Assembly (NCBI GenBank): GCA_017301975.1
Contig: JAFLEI010000039.1
Location: 1-62,064, forward strand
From: Verrucomicrobiota bacterium
GTDB lineage: Bacteria > Verrucomicrobiota > Verrucomicrobiia > Verrucomicrobiales > Verrucomicrobiaceae
Direction of reading: 5' to 3'
Length of the DNA: 62,064 nucleotides
Shown here: in pieces, positions 41,148 to 51,000 of the stretch
Position numbering within the stretch: the first letter of the stretch is position 1
Layout: each line of letters starts with the position of its first letter
Program-made: the position numbers and the translations under genes
Notes under the pieces: model-generated
What the model was told of the DNA's origin: nothing
What the model saw: the letters and a program-made list of their open reading frames with translations, nothing else
Database searches by the model: none

Positions 41148-42350
41148 TCACGTGTTCTCATAAAATGGCCACTCCGGCAAGGAGGGGCGCCCGAGGGATT
41201 CCTGCTCGAAGTCGCCTTTCGTGCCGGAGTTTCGCATGGCCTGCAAAGCTGGGTGGCAGTCTGCCATGCCGGGGTCGGCGAGCAGGCGGTGGATGATCTG
41301 GAGATCGCGCTGGGTCAGGGGCAATGCTTGGGTAGAAGGCCGCCATGACATGTGAATGGGCAGCACGGGGTGAGGAGCGAGCTCACGCAGTTTGCGCAGG
41401 ATGTCCCAGCCGCTGGGATCGGTGTCGCCGAAATGGTAGTGAGGCAGAGCGGGTGGCAGCGTTTGGAGCAGGAGCTTCACCGCCTGCGTGGGGAAGGAGG
41501 TGGCGACGATCAAGATGCTGCGCTGCGCATCTGCATGTGCGAGCTGGAGGAATGTGGTTTTGCGGTTTTCGACGGTGAGGAGGCGCTGGGCGGTGGTGGT
41601 GACGTGCGTGGTTTGCTCGAGTTCTGCGACGGACAGCGTGGATTCGTAGCGGAGGTCGAGAGGTTTTGTGTGGTCGGCGAAATGCAGGACCAACGGGCCG
41701 CAATAGTGCAGGGTGCTGTTGGTCGTTTGAATGCCGACTGCTTCCAGGGGTGTCTCGCGGCCGAAGAGTGTTTCCAAGGCGCGTTCGAGGGAGCTTTGCT
41801 GGGATTCGAGATGCTTGGAGTCGTAACCGAGATGTGTGCTCGCATCGCGAATCAGCGTGCCGGCGGGCCATTCGCGGCTGGTGATTTGGAAGAGCAGGGT
41901 CAGCAGTTCGTTCACACGCGCTGGCTCCAGCCAGCGGAAGGGTTCGAGCACTCGGGGGATGTTGAAGGCGGCTTCCAACCGGTTGCTTAGTTCGCTCCAT
42001 GCTTCTGGCATGAGAGAGTGTGTTTTCGCTGACCAAGCGCGCACAACATTGAGTGCCTGCTGCTGAGATGCTGCGCCGGGCTGGGTGCCGAACTGCTCGT
42101 GCAGCCAGGCTTCTGACTCCAGTGGCACGATGATCTTGTCGATGAAGCGGGGGTTTCGTTTGCGGGGGACCAGTTGAAATTTGGCAAGCTGTTGTGCCTC
42201 GCGCAGGGCGGCTTGCTGATCTTCCGCAGAACGAATGCCGGCATCTTCAAGCAACTGTTCCCAGTCGCGACGAAATGGCTGCACCGATGCTGTCACGCGC
42301 CGCTTCCGGGCGGCCATCCAGTCTTGGTGCAACTGGGCGAGCCATTTCAT
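41148..42350 (-). CDS. jetD: Wadjet component JetD (TOPRIM nuclease, DUF3322/DUF2220)
   Basis: About 400 residues from the ATG at 42350, which overlaps the jetC stop (ATGA). The N-terminal half (WEQLLEDAGIRSAEDQQAAL and on) corresponds to DUF3322, the DNA-binding arm. The C-terminal half is the DUF2220/TOPRIM nuclease related to topoisomerase VI A/Spo11: the metal-binding Glu is about Glu261 in LTVENRKTTFLQL and the DxD pair about Asp309/Asp311 in HYHFGDTDPSGWDIL. In Wadjet, JetD cuts the closed circular DNA loop extruded by JetABC, so plasmids are destroyed. All catalytic residues I can check are present. Confidence 0.9.
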   Translation of the reverse strand: MKWLAQLHQDWMAARKRRVTASVQPFRRDWEQLLEDAGIRSAEDQQAALREAQQLAKFQLVPRKRNPRFIDKIIVPLESEAWLHEQFGTQPGAASQQQALNVVRAWSAKTHSLMPEAWSELSNRLEAAFNIPRVLEPFRWLEPARVNELLTLLFQITSREWPAGTLIRDASTHLGYDSKHLESQQSSLERALETLFGRETPLEAVGIQTTNSTLHYCGPLVLHFADHTKPLDLRYESTLSVAELEQTTHVTTTAQRLLTVENRKTTFLQLAHADAQRSILIVATSFPTQAVKLLLQTLPPALPHYHFGDTDPSGWDILRKLRELAPHPVLPIHMSWRPSTQALPLTQRDLQIIHRLLADPGMADCHPALQAMRNSGTKGDFEQESLGRPSLPEWPFYENT

Positions 42351-45300
42351 TCCATCAGTTCTGCAAGACGTGAGCCTTCGACGCGAACGACCCAGTTTTC
42401 GATGTTTTGGATTTGCTCGGTATCCGGGTCGTAGGTGCGTTCGACGCGGCATTGCACGACGGTGTCGGCGTGCTGGAACATGGTGGGCAGGCGGTCTTCG
42501 GGGAAGGCCATGATGAGCTGCAGGCCGAAGTTCCGGGCCATGGCGAGGCAGTCGTCAATGCGGTCGCCGCTGAGCTTGCTGAAGGCTTCGTCCATGACGA
42601 CGAGGCCGAGGTTCTGCGGATCGTCGCGGCGACCGAGATCATACACGCGGCGGAAGGCGGCGAGTGTGGCGACGAAGAAGGGGGCCTGGTTTTCGCCGCC
42701 GCTTTGTTTCTTGGCGCTTTTGTTCAAGCTGATGGCGGCGGCATCGCCACGACCGGCGGGCTTGGCCTCGATGTCCCAGTGATGGTAGTAGCGGTAGTCC
42801 AGGGCGCGCTGGTGGCGCTTGTCTTCCGGATTGTCGGCGGCGTCGATCGCGGCCATGAGCTCGTTCTTGGCACGCTCGATGTCCTCACGACCAGCGGCGT
42901 TGAAGAGTTCCATTTCGGAGCCGCTGGGCAGGCCTTTTTCGACGAGGGTCCAGATGGCGGTATGCGCCTTGTCGGCACGGCTGGTGAGCTGGTAACGCCA
43001 GCCGCCGATCTCGTGATCCATGGCGCGGTTCAGCTCGCGCTTGGTGCGGTCGGCTTCGCTGAGTTTTTCACGGAGCACATCGAGAACTTGGTGCTGCAGG
43101 CGGTCTTCCCACTCGCGCTTGGCTTCGAGGGCGGCGGTCTTGTAGCGCTCCAGTTCGTGCGTTTCGAGATCTTCGCGGCGTTTGTCGTAGGCTTCGTTGT
43201 CCTCGGCTTCAGCATCGAGAGCATCGCTGAGATCGGCGTGGGCGGCGACGAGTTCCTGGCGCTGTACATCGCGCAGGCGACGGGCTTCCAGAGCATGCGT
43301 GTCGAGCTGGATGGCCAGTGCGGCGGCCATCTCGATGGACTTGCGCCAGGAGGTGGATTTTTGGCGTTCGGCATTGATGCGCGTGTTGATCTCATCGTCC
43401 GATGAACCACGAACGAGAGTGCGCGAGGCCTGGCGGGCGATACGGGTCTGCTCTTCCTGAAAGATGTCTTCGCTGATGGATTCTTCGAGGCGGGCCTTGG
43501 CGAGTTCGAAGGCGGTGATGGCAGATTTGAGGCTGCCGATGCGCTCGTGGATGCCTTCCAGCGAGGCGTTTTCCACGCGGAGGTTTTCCATGGCCTTCAC
43601 GTTGTCCGGCGTGGCCAGCAGATCCCACGTGGCCTGGAGTTCGCCGAGTTCTTTGCGGAATTTGGGGAGGAGCGGTACTTCGTCCGCGCCGTCGGGCACG
43701 TTGAAGCGATCCAGACGCCACTCCATGCCGCGATTGACGAAGGCGCGGAGATCATCGCGATCCTGGCGCACTTCTTCAATGACGGCGTCGGTTTCGCGCA
43801 GTTCGTTTTCACGCACATCGCGGAGACGGCGAAGCCCCTCTTCACCGAGGGTGAGTTCTTTTTCCGGCGTGAGGCGCACGCGGCGCGGCGGGTCTTTGAG
43901 CCAGCCGTCGAGTGACAGGGCGCGTTCGTGTTTGTCGAGTTGTGAAGCCTTGTTCACGGCGACGATGCCACCGAGGAGGTGATCGAGCACCTTGCCCGCT
44001 ACTGGGTGCTGGGTCTCCAGCATCTCGCGCAGCGAACCTTTTTCGACCTTGGCGGTGGTCTTGGCGGCTTCCTCGGGATGGATGAGGAGTTCATTCGGGC
44101 TGGGAGTCTGCTGCGCCTGATCCCAGGCGGCGCGGAAGTCTTCGGGGATGACGGCGCGGCGGTTCATGCCGAGCACGCTTTCCAGCAGCGGCCACCATTT
44201 TTCGGCCGTGGGTTTTACTTCCACGACGCGGCCCAGAGCGACGGCTTTCTGGCCGCGGGAGAGCAGGGCGTTCAGCAGAGGAGAGGGCGAGGCCTGGCCT
44301 TCGCGGAGCTGAGTTAGGTCTTTGTGCAGCGCGGACTTGCGCATCTCGTGTTCTGCCAGACGAGCTTCGACGGGGCGAAGCTGTTCCATGGCTTCGTCGC
44401 GCAGCTTGATGAAGGCGTGGGCGGAATCGCGCGCAGCAGAGAGGGCTTTGCTTTCGTCTTTGCTCTGCATGCCCGAGATGGCGGCGGAGGCATCGGTGGT
44501 GTCTTGCAGGCCGAGACGGGCGGCGTGAAGCGTCCAGTCCTGCCAGTGGCGCAGGTGGGAGCGGATCTGCTCATGCAGGCTCGTGGCGGCAGCTTCGAGA
44601 CGGGTGATCTCCTTGGACACTTCGCGGCGGCGGCGGTCGTTTTCCTCCATGCGCACGGCTTTGTCGCCGAGGGCAGCGCGGGCTGCCTCCACCGAGCGGC
44701 GCAGGCGGTCACGCTCTTCGAGGGTCTGCTCGTGGGTTTTGCGATTGTCCTCGTAGTCCGCCTGTTTTTCGTCCAGTTCGGCGCGGCTGCGCTGGAGGTT
44801 CTCCAGTGCTTCCTCGTGCTTCAAGGCATCGCTGAGGTGGGTGTAGAGGGCGGATTCGCGCTTTGAATTGATCCAGTCCTGATGATGCGTGGAGATGCGT
44901 TTCAGGCGTTCGAGCTGATCGTGCATCTTCTCCAACCGCTCTTGGGCGCGGCGGTGGGCATCGACGCTGGCTTTCACGGCCTTCACATCGGGCATGCCGG
45001 GTTCGAGGAGGAATTCGCGCACGAATTTCTCGAAGTTGCTCTCGGGCTCAAAGGCCATCGCGCGTGGGAGCGTCTTGCCCATCTGCTCGGGATCGAAGCC
45101 GAGGTGGCTGCGCATGGCCATCTCATCGAGGTAGGCTTTCTGGCGGTCCCACACGTCACCGTCGAGCTCGCGCTTCACACGGGTGCGGAACTCGTCCTCC
45201 TGCAGGAACTGCATGGCCTGAGGTCCGGCTTCGCTGTTGAGGAAGTCCTGCCATGCGAGGCGGCGACCGGCGCAGAACCAGATGGTCGAGGGCTTGGCCG

Positions 45301-45685
45301 TGGGGCTTTCGTACTCGATGCGTGCGCCCCAGGTCTCGCGGCGTGGCTCTTCTTCGCCGGGTTTCGCAGGCCAGGTGAATTCCAGTGCGGCGAGGGTGAC
45401 GCTGCTGGGACGGAGGTAGCGCTCGTGGCCATCGCGGCCGGTGGTGTTGGTGTCGCAGAGGCAGTAGCCACGCAGGCTGCGCCCGCTGCCCGCACCGGCG
45501 GCGGCTTTGTTGAACTTGCTCTGCTGCTCGCCCAGCATGACGAACTGAATGAGGTCCAGCAGGGCACTTTTGCCGCTGCCGTTGGCACCGGTGATGAGGG
45601 AGAGGCCGGAGACGTCGATGATCTGACGATAGCCGTACCAGTTGACCGCGAGGATGCGGCTCAAGGTGATGCGTGACTGGCTCAT
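42347..45685 (-). CDS. jetC: Wadjet component JetC (SMC-like ATPase)
   Basis: A 1112-residue SMC/MukB-type ATPase. Walker A is GANGSGKS at 33-40 after IDVSGLSLITGANGSGK. Long coiled-coil stretches run through about 220-420 and 630-870 with a hinge-like region between. The ABC signature SGGE is at 995-998 (KKQSGGENQAPFFVATLAAF) and Walker B is LGLVVMDEAF, Asp1032-Glu1033, followed by LSGDRIDDCLAMARNFGLQL. JetC dimers extrude DNA loops and measure plasmid size. It overlaps jetB and jetD by 4 bases each. The family is the DUF-less SMC clan close to COG4913. Confidence 0.93.
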   Translation of the reverse strand: MSQSRITLSRILAVNWYGYRQIIDVSGLSLITGANGSGKSALLDLIQFVMLGEQQSKFNKAAAGAGSGRSLRGYCLCDTNTTGRDGHERYLRPSSVTLAALEFTWPAKPGEEEPRRETWGARIEYESPTAKPSTIWFCAGRRLAWQDFLNSEAGPQAMQFLQEDEFRTRVKRELDGDVWDRQKAYLDEMAMRSHLGFDPEQMGKTLPRAMAFEPESNFEKFVREFLLEPGMPDVKAVKASVDAHRRAQERLEKMHDQLERLKRISTHHQDWINSKRESALYTHLSDALKHEEALENLQRSRAELDEKQADYEDNRKTHEQTLEERDRLRRSVEAARAALGDKAVRMEENDRRRREVSKEITRLEAAATSLHEQIRSHLRHWQDWTLHAARLGLQDTTDASAAISGMQSKDESKALSAARDSAHAFIKLRDEAMEQLRPVEARLAEHEMRKSALHKDLTQLREGQASPSPLLNALLSRGQKAVALGRVVEVKPTAEKWWPLLESVLGMNRRAVIPEDFRAAWDQAQQTPSPNELLIHPEEAAKTTAKVEKGSLREMLETQHPVAGKVLDHLLGGIVAVNKASQLDKHERALSLDGWLKDPPRRVRLTPEKELTLGEEGLRRLRDVRENELRETDAVIEEVRQDRDDLRAFVNRGMEWRLDRFNVPDGADEVPLLPKFRKELGELQATWDLLATPDNVKAMENLRVENASLEGIHERIGSLKSAITAFELAKARLEESISEDIFQEEQTRIARQASRTLVRGSSDDEINTRINAERQKSTSWRKSIEMAAALAIQLDTHALEARRLRDVQRQELVAAHADLSDALDAEAEDNEAYDKRREDLETHELERYKTAALEAKREWEDRLQHQVLDVLREKLSEADRTKRELNRAMDHEIGGWRYQLTSRADKAHTAIWTLVEKGLPSGSEMELFNAAGREDIERAKNELMAAIDAADNPEDKRHQRALDYRYYHHWDIEAKPAGRGDAAAISLNKSAKKQSGGENQAPFFVATLAAFRRVYDLGRRDDPQNLGLVVMDEAFSKLSGDRIDDCLAMARNFGLQLIMAFPEDRLPTMFQHADTVVQCRVERTYDPDTEQIQNIENWVVRVEGSRLAELME

Positions 45686-46374
45686 GCCTGCACCTCCTCA
45701 ATGGAACTGCCGTCTTTGGGCGGCTGAAAGGTTTCCACACGTGCCTGCCATGCGGCGATGTCATCGAACGGGATCACGCGCGAGAGGCTGGGCAGGATCT
45801 CGATCTGCATTTCACCGGCCTGAGTCATGCCCTCGGGCTTGAGCGTGCGCACGAGACGGTGGCGGCGCAGGCGTACGAGGCAGGATTCGATCTGGGATTT
45901 TTCCGGTGTGGCGACCTTGTCAAAATACACCTTCAGCGCGGCCCAGAGCTGATCCACAGTAACGATGACGGCCTCCTGGCTGCCTGTGCTGATTTCATCA
46001 TCATAAAGGCGCCAAAGCGCGAGGAGCACCAGGGTCTCGTCCTTGTCAAAACGGCCTAACAGCAGGCAGGATTCTGTGCGCGGGCGGGCCTGCAGCAGCG
46101 AATGGTCTTCATCGACAATCAGTTCCAGTGCCAGGGGGGCGAGGTAGTCCTCGATGTGGGTGCGATAATGATCGCGGGCCAGCATGTAGAGTTCGCGTCC
46201 GCTGCCTTCGTCGCCCAGCAGCACGCCACGGCCGAGCAGCTCCGCCAGTACCTCACGCAGCGCGGCGCGGTCAGCATCCGGCACGTCACTCCAGAAGGAG
46301 CGGGGCCAGAGGGGATCGGAGGTGGAGGCGGACATGGGGGCGCGGATGATGGAGGAGCTTAGGGAACAGCTCAA
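45682..46374 (-). CDS. jetB: Wadjet component JetB (MukE/kite-like, DUF4194)
   Basis: A 230-residue protein in the jetB slot with 4-base overlaps on both sides. It is helix-rich with two winged-helix-like parts: LREVLAELLGRGVLLGDEGS near 38-57 and QIESCLVRLRRHRLVRTLKP near 180-199. This is the pattern of DUF4194 proteins, the MukE-like kite subunit. RTESCLLLGRFDKDETLVLL in the middle is typical of the family. It binds JetA (kleisin) and the JetC head. A high-confidence call because of the complete operon context. Confidence 0.88.
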   Translation of the reverse strand: MSCSLSSSIIRAPMSASTSDPLWPRSFWSDVPDADRAALREVLAELLGRGVLLGDEGSGRELYMLARDHYRTHIEDYLAPLALELIVDEDHSLLQARPRTESCLLLGRFDKDETLVLLALWRLYDDEISTGSQEAVIVTVDQLWAALKVYFDKVATPEKSQIESCLVRLRRHRLVRTLKPEGMTQAGEMQIEILPSLSRVIPFDDIAAWQARVETFQPPKDGSSIEEVQA

Positions 46375-47849
46375 CCCTCTCTTGTGATGGCAAACCGCTC
46401 GATGCGATGCCCGGCGTGGGTGTCGTGTTCCAGAATATGCGGCTCCAGGCCGTTGCGGCGGCGGAGACCGTCCACGCTCCAGCGGACGCGTTTGCCGGCG
46501 AGGGCGGGAGCGTGCTCGTAGGCGACGACGGCGAGGAGATCGAGGAGGTCATCGGTGGTTTCGAGGTGGATGTCTTCGGTGCTGGTGCTGTCTTTTTTCG
46601 TTGGAAGGAGTTTCGCAACGAGTCTCGCGGCGCGCTGGGGCGTGAGGGCGAGGCGCTGGCGCTCCTTCCAGGCGGCGAGCACGTCGTCTTCGCTTTGTTT
46701 GACGGCACCGCTTTGGCCGAAGGTGAGATCGACGGGGGCTTTGATGCGGCGGGGTTTGTAGAGGGATTCGGTGCCGAAAAAAAAGCGGGTCTCCACACAG
46801 CGGGGGGCGAAGTCGGCGGGCCTGGCACCGAGTTCGGAGAAGCGACCGCCGGCGTGGGCGGTGTTGATGGCGTCGCAGTAGGCTTTGATGATTTCCGGGC
46901 GTCGGCCGCGCAGCTCGGTCTGGTAGCGGTAGCGCTGCTGGCTGAGGCGGTTGAAGGCGGCCATGCGCAGGTCGATGGCTTCGGCGCGGCGTTTCAGGCC
47001 GCCGAGATCGCGGTCAAGACGCGTGAGCAGGGAGACGGCGAGGTCGTAGGATTCGGAGCTGTCGTAGCCATAGTGCGCGCGCAGGCCTTCGGAGAGGCGT
47101 TCGCGCATGAGTGGATCGTCATGGCGCTCTGCGATGATGCTGCGGGCTTGTTCGATGCGCATGAGCAGCCCTCCACGACGCAGGGCATCATAGCAGACCA
47201 TGTGCTGGCCCTGGCCGAACTCTTCGTAGAGCAGGCTCAGCGTGTCGGCGGCGGTGGCGCTCTGGCGCTGGCGCTGCTCAAAGCTGGTGACAATTTTCTC
47301 TACGGCGTGGAGCTGCTCGATGGCGCGTTCGAGACGCTGGGAGAGGTCGGTGACGGTGGAGCGGAGCTGATCCGGCTGCTGGAGCACGGGATCGAGCACG
47401 CCGCGCTCCTCCAGCGTCTGGCAAAGGCCACGCAGGGTGTCTGCGAAGGTTTTGAGCTCGGCCACGCGATCCTCGGCGAGATCCCGCAGCATGCGCAGGA
47501 GCGGGCGCAGGCCGGGGGTGATGACGGCCCAGCGCTCATGCAGACCAAGGGTCTGATCTTCCAGCCAGCCGGCGGCGATGAGGCGGTTGAAAAACTGGCC
47601 GGCACGCTGCCGCGCATCGCGCAGGGCGGCACCTTCATCCTCGGAGAGCAGGGAGAGAGGATGGCGGGCGATGACTTCGCGGATGATCTCGTTGGTTTCG
47701 CGCTGTGAGAGGCGCCCTGCTTCACCGGCCTCCTCGATCAGCCGGTCGGCGCAATCCACATACACCGGCGCAGATGGCCGGGCGAGCGGACGGAAGAAAT
47801 CCGCCGAGACGCTGCGGCTGAGTCGGGTGCTGAGTGATTCTGGGAGCAT
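46371..47849 (-). CDS. jetA: Wadjet component JetA (kleisin-like)
   Basis: About 492 residues from the ATG at 47849, with GGAGGG 6 bases upstream; this removes 17 codons of weak leader from the open frame. The N-terminal part (RLSQRETNEIIREVIARHPL, then DARQRAGQFFNRLIAAGWLE) has the winged-helix look of MukF/JetA kleisins. The middle is helical (AIEQLHAVEKIVTSFEQRQR) and the C-terminal part ends in a beta-rich domain (KRVRWSVDGLRRRNGLEPHI). It bridges the JetC heads with JetB. First gene of the operon; the subtype (I, II or III) cannot be fixed safely without profile searches. Confidence 0.87.
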   Translation of the reverse strand: MLPESLSTRLSRSVSADFFRPLARPSAPVYVDCADRLIEEAGEAGRLSQRETNEIIREVIARHPLSLLSEDEGAALRDARQRAGQFFNRLIAAGWLEDQTLGLHERWAVITPGLRPLLRMLRDLAEDRVAELKTFADTLRGLCQTLEERGVLDPVLQQPDQLRSTVTDLSQRLERAIEQLHAVEKIVTSFEQRQRQSATAADTLSLLYEEFGQGQHMVCYDALRRGGLLMRIEQARSIIAERHDDPLMRERLSEGLRAHYGYDSSESYDLAVSLLTRLDRDLGGLKRRAEAIDLRMAAFNRLSQQRYRYQTELRGRRPEIIKAYCDAINTAHAGGRFSELGARPADFAPRCVETRFFFGTESLYKPRRIKAPVDLTFGQSGAVKQSEDDVLAAWKERQRLALTPQRAARLVAKLLPTKKDSTSTEDIHLETTDDLLDLLAVVAYEHAPALAGKRVRWSVDGLRRRNGLEPHILEHDTHAGHRIERFAITREG

Positions 47850-48014
47850 CGGAGCCCTCCACCATGGGGAGACTTCCCGCCGAGGCAACTGCCCGGTCAT
47901 TCTCCGCTCTGAGCATGGACGATTCCGCCGTGGGGCGGGCGGGGCGCAAGACGACCCATTGGGCCAGCGTTGTGCTGGGCTGCCCTGATTTTGTCAAAAA
48001 CGCCTGCCAACCCC

Positions 48015-51000
48015 ATGAAGACACGTCTCCTCATTCCTGCACTCTTCCTCGCCGCCGCTGTGCATGCCGCACCGCCGAAGAAGGAGGAGGGCATTGACCC
48101 GAACAAGCCGGTCTCTTTCTACAAGCACATCCGCCCGATCTTTCAGGCGCAGTGCAATGGCTGCCATCAGCCGGCGAAGAAAAAGGGCGACTACATCATG
48201 ACGGAGTTCGTGGCGCTGCTCAAAGGGGGCGAGGAAGGCCACGCGGTGGTGCCCGGCAAACCTGCCGAATCCAACCTGCTGAAGCTGATCAAACCGGACG
48301 AAAAGGGCAAAGTGGAGATGCCGCAGAAGGCGGACCCGCTGCATGAGACTCAAATTGCCCTGATCGAGCGCTGGGTCGCGGAAGGTGCGAAGGATGACAC
48401 TCCGGCGTCTGCCAAGGCGCAATACGACATGGCGCACCCTCCGGTGTATGTGAAGGCACCGGCCATCACCTCGATCGATTATTCGCCGGACGGCAGCATG
48501 ATCGCGGTGGCGGGTTACCATGAAGTGCTGGTGCACAAGGCGGATGGCAGCGGCATCGTGGCGCGACTTGTGGGACTGGCGGAACGCATTCAGAAGCTGG
48601 CATGGTCGCCGGATGGCAAGAAGATCGCGGTGACGGGTGGCAGCCCGGCGCGCATGGGGGAAATTCAGATCTGGGACGTGGCGGCGAAGAAGCTGGAACT
48701 CTCCAAGTCGCTGACCTTTGACACGCTGTATGGCGCTAGCTGGTCGCCGGATGGCAAATTTCTCGCGTTTGGCTGCGGAGACAATGCGGTGCGTGCGATT
48801 GATGCCGCCACCGGCAAGGAAACGCTCTTCATGGGCGGGCACAGTGACTGGGTGCTGGACACTGTGTGGGGTGTGGATGGCAAGCATGTCGTTTCCTGCG
48901 GCCGGGACATGAGCGTGAAGCTGACCGAAGTGGCCACGCAGCGGTTCGTTGACAACGTCACCTCCATCACTCCTGGCGCACTCAAGGGCGGTGTGCAGGT
49001 GCTGGCGCGGCATCCCTTACGCAATGAGGTGCTCATTGGCGGCACGGATGGCGTGCCCGCGATCTACCGCATGGAGCGCCTCACTAAGCGCGTGATCGGT
49101 GACAACGCGAACCTCATCCGCAAATTCCCAGCGATGGAGGGGCGCATTTTCGGTGTCGATTTCGCACCGGATGGCAAGCGCATCGCGGCAGGCACTTCGT
49201 TTGAAGGTGCCGGTGCGGTGAACATCTATGCCAGTGATTATGACAGCACCATGCCTGAGGCGGTGAAAAAGATCGTCGAAACGGTGAGCGGCAAGGGCCC
49301 GGATCTGGACGCATGGGTGACGAAAGATGTGAAACAGCTGAGCAGCACGGCGATTCCCTGCGGCATCTTCAGCGTGACCTTCAGCCCCGATGGCAAGATG
49401 GTTGCTGTGGCAGGTCAAGACGGGCAGATTCGTTTGATTGACTCGGCCACCGGCACCATCGCCAAGGAATTTGTCTCCGTTCCGCTGGTGAAGGAAAAGA
49501 TCCTGGCCGCGTCGGATGTGATCGTGGACGACAGCGTCCGTGTGGTGGTCGAGAAGGACCACAAGATCGAGACCCTGCACACCGGGCCGACCGTTGCCTC
49601 GATTGATGTCGAACCGACGACAATCAAAATTGGCAAGCCCACCGAGTATGCGCAGTTTCTGGTCACCGCCCGCATGAGCGACGGCACGCGCGCGGATGTC
49701 ACCCGCATGGCCAAGATTACCGCTGAAAACACGGATGTGGTGGCGGTCAACGGGCGTGGCATGGTGCGTCCGGACAAGGATGGTGCCACTAACGTGAAGA
49801 TCTCCTTCCTCGGCAAAACCGCCAACATTCCGGTGAACGTGAGCGGCATGAACGTGGCGCTCAAACCCGACTATGTGCGTGATGTGATGCCCATCATGTC
49901 GAAGCTGGGTTGCAATCAAGGCACCTGCCACGGCGCGAAGGAAGGCAAGGCGGGCTTCAAGCTCTCGCTGCGCGGTTATGATCCGGTTTACGATGTGCTC
50001 GCCTTTGCTGATGATCTCTCCAGCCGCCGTGCGAACGTCGCCTCACCGGAGCATTCGCTCATGCTGCTGAAGGCCAGCGGCAGCGTGCCGCATGAAGGGG
50101 GTCAACTCACCGTGCCGGGCGAGCTTTACTACGAGTCACTCAAAGCCTGGATCGGCCAGGGCGCAAAACTGGACCTGAAGACGCCACGCGTTACCAGCAT
50201 CGAACTCTCGCCGAAGAATCCGGTCATCGAGCGCATCGGCGGCCGCCAGCAGCTGCGTGTCATCGCGCGCTATGCGGATGGGTATGTCAAAGATGTCACG
50301 GCTGAAGCCTTCCTGGAAAGCGGTAATGGCGATGTGATCGAAGCCGACAAGAAGGGTCTCATGACGAGCCTGCGCCGTGGTGAGGCACCGATCCTCGCCC
50401 GCTTTGAAGGTGCCTACGCCGCCACCACCATCACGGTGATGGGCGACCGCACGGGCTTCGCCTGGAAGGAGCCGGAGAAGTGGAACAAGATCGATGAACT
50501 CGTGGCGCAGAAATGGCAGCGCATGAAGATCGAACCGAGCGGCCTGTGCAGTGACGAGGACTTCCTGCGCCGCATTCATTTGGATCTCACCGGCCTGCCG
50601 CCGAAGCCCGAAGAGGTGAACGCCTTCCTGGCTGACAAGCGTGACACGCGCACCAAGCGCAGTGAGGTGGTGGACAAGCTCATCGGCAATCCTGATTTCG
50701 TCGAGCATTGGGCCAACAAGTGGGCCGACATGCTGCAGGTGAACGCGAAATTCCTCGGAGCGGAAGGTGCCGGTGGTCTGCGCACCTGGATCAAACAGCA
50801 GGTCGCCGACAACACGCCGTATGACCGCTTCGCGTATCGCATCATCACCGCCACGGGCTCGAACAAGGACAATCCGCCTGCGGCTTACTTCAAGACGGTG
50901 CGTACCGCTGAGGAGATCAGCGAAAACACCACGCACCTTTTCCTCGCCACTCGCTTCAACTGCAACAAGTGCCACGACCATCCCTTCGAGCGCTGGACGA

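Noticed and set aside
46407..47708. A 433-codon plus-strand frame opposite jetA
   Set aside because: Gly/Ala/Val-rich antisense frame typical of GC-rich coding DNA; jetA on the other strand has operon context and family features.
48460..49470. Repeated TCGCCGGATGGCAA-like DNA units suggesting a DNA repeat array
   Set aside because: They are irregularly spaced and code for the SPDGK turns of WD40 blades, so they reflect protein repeats.
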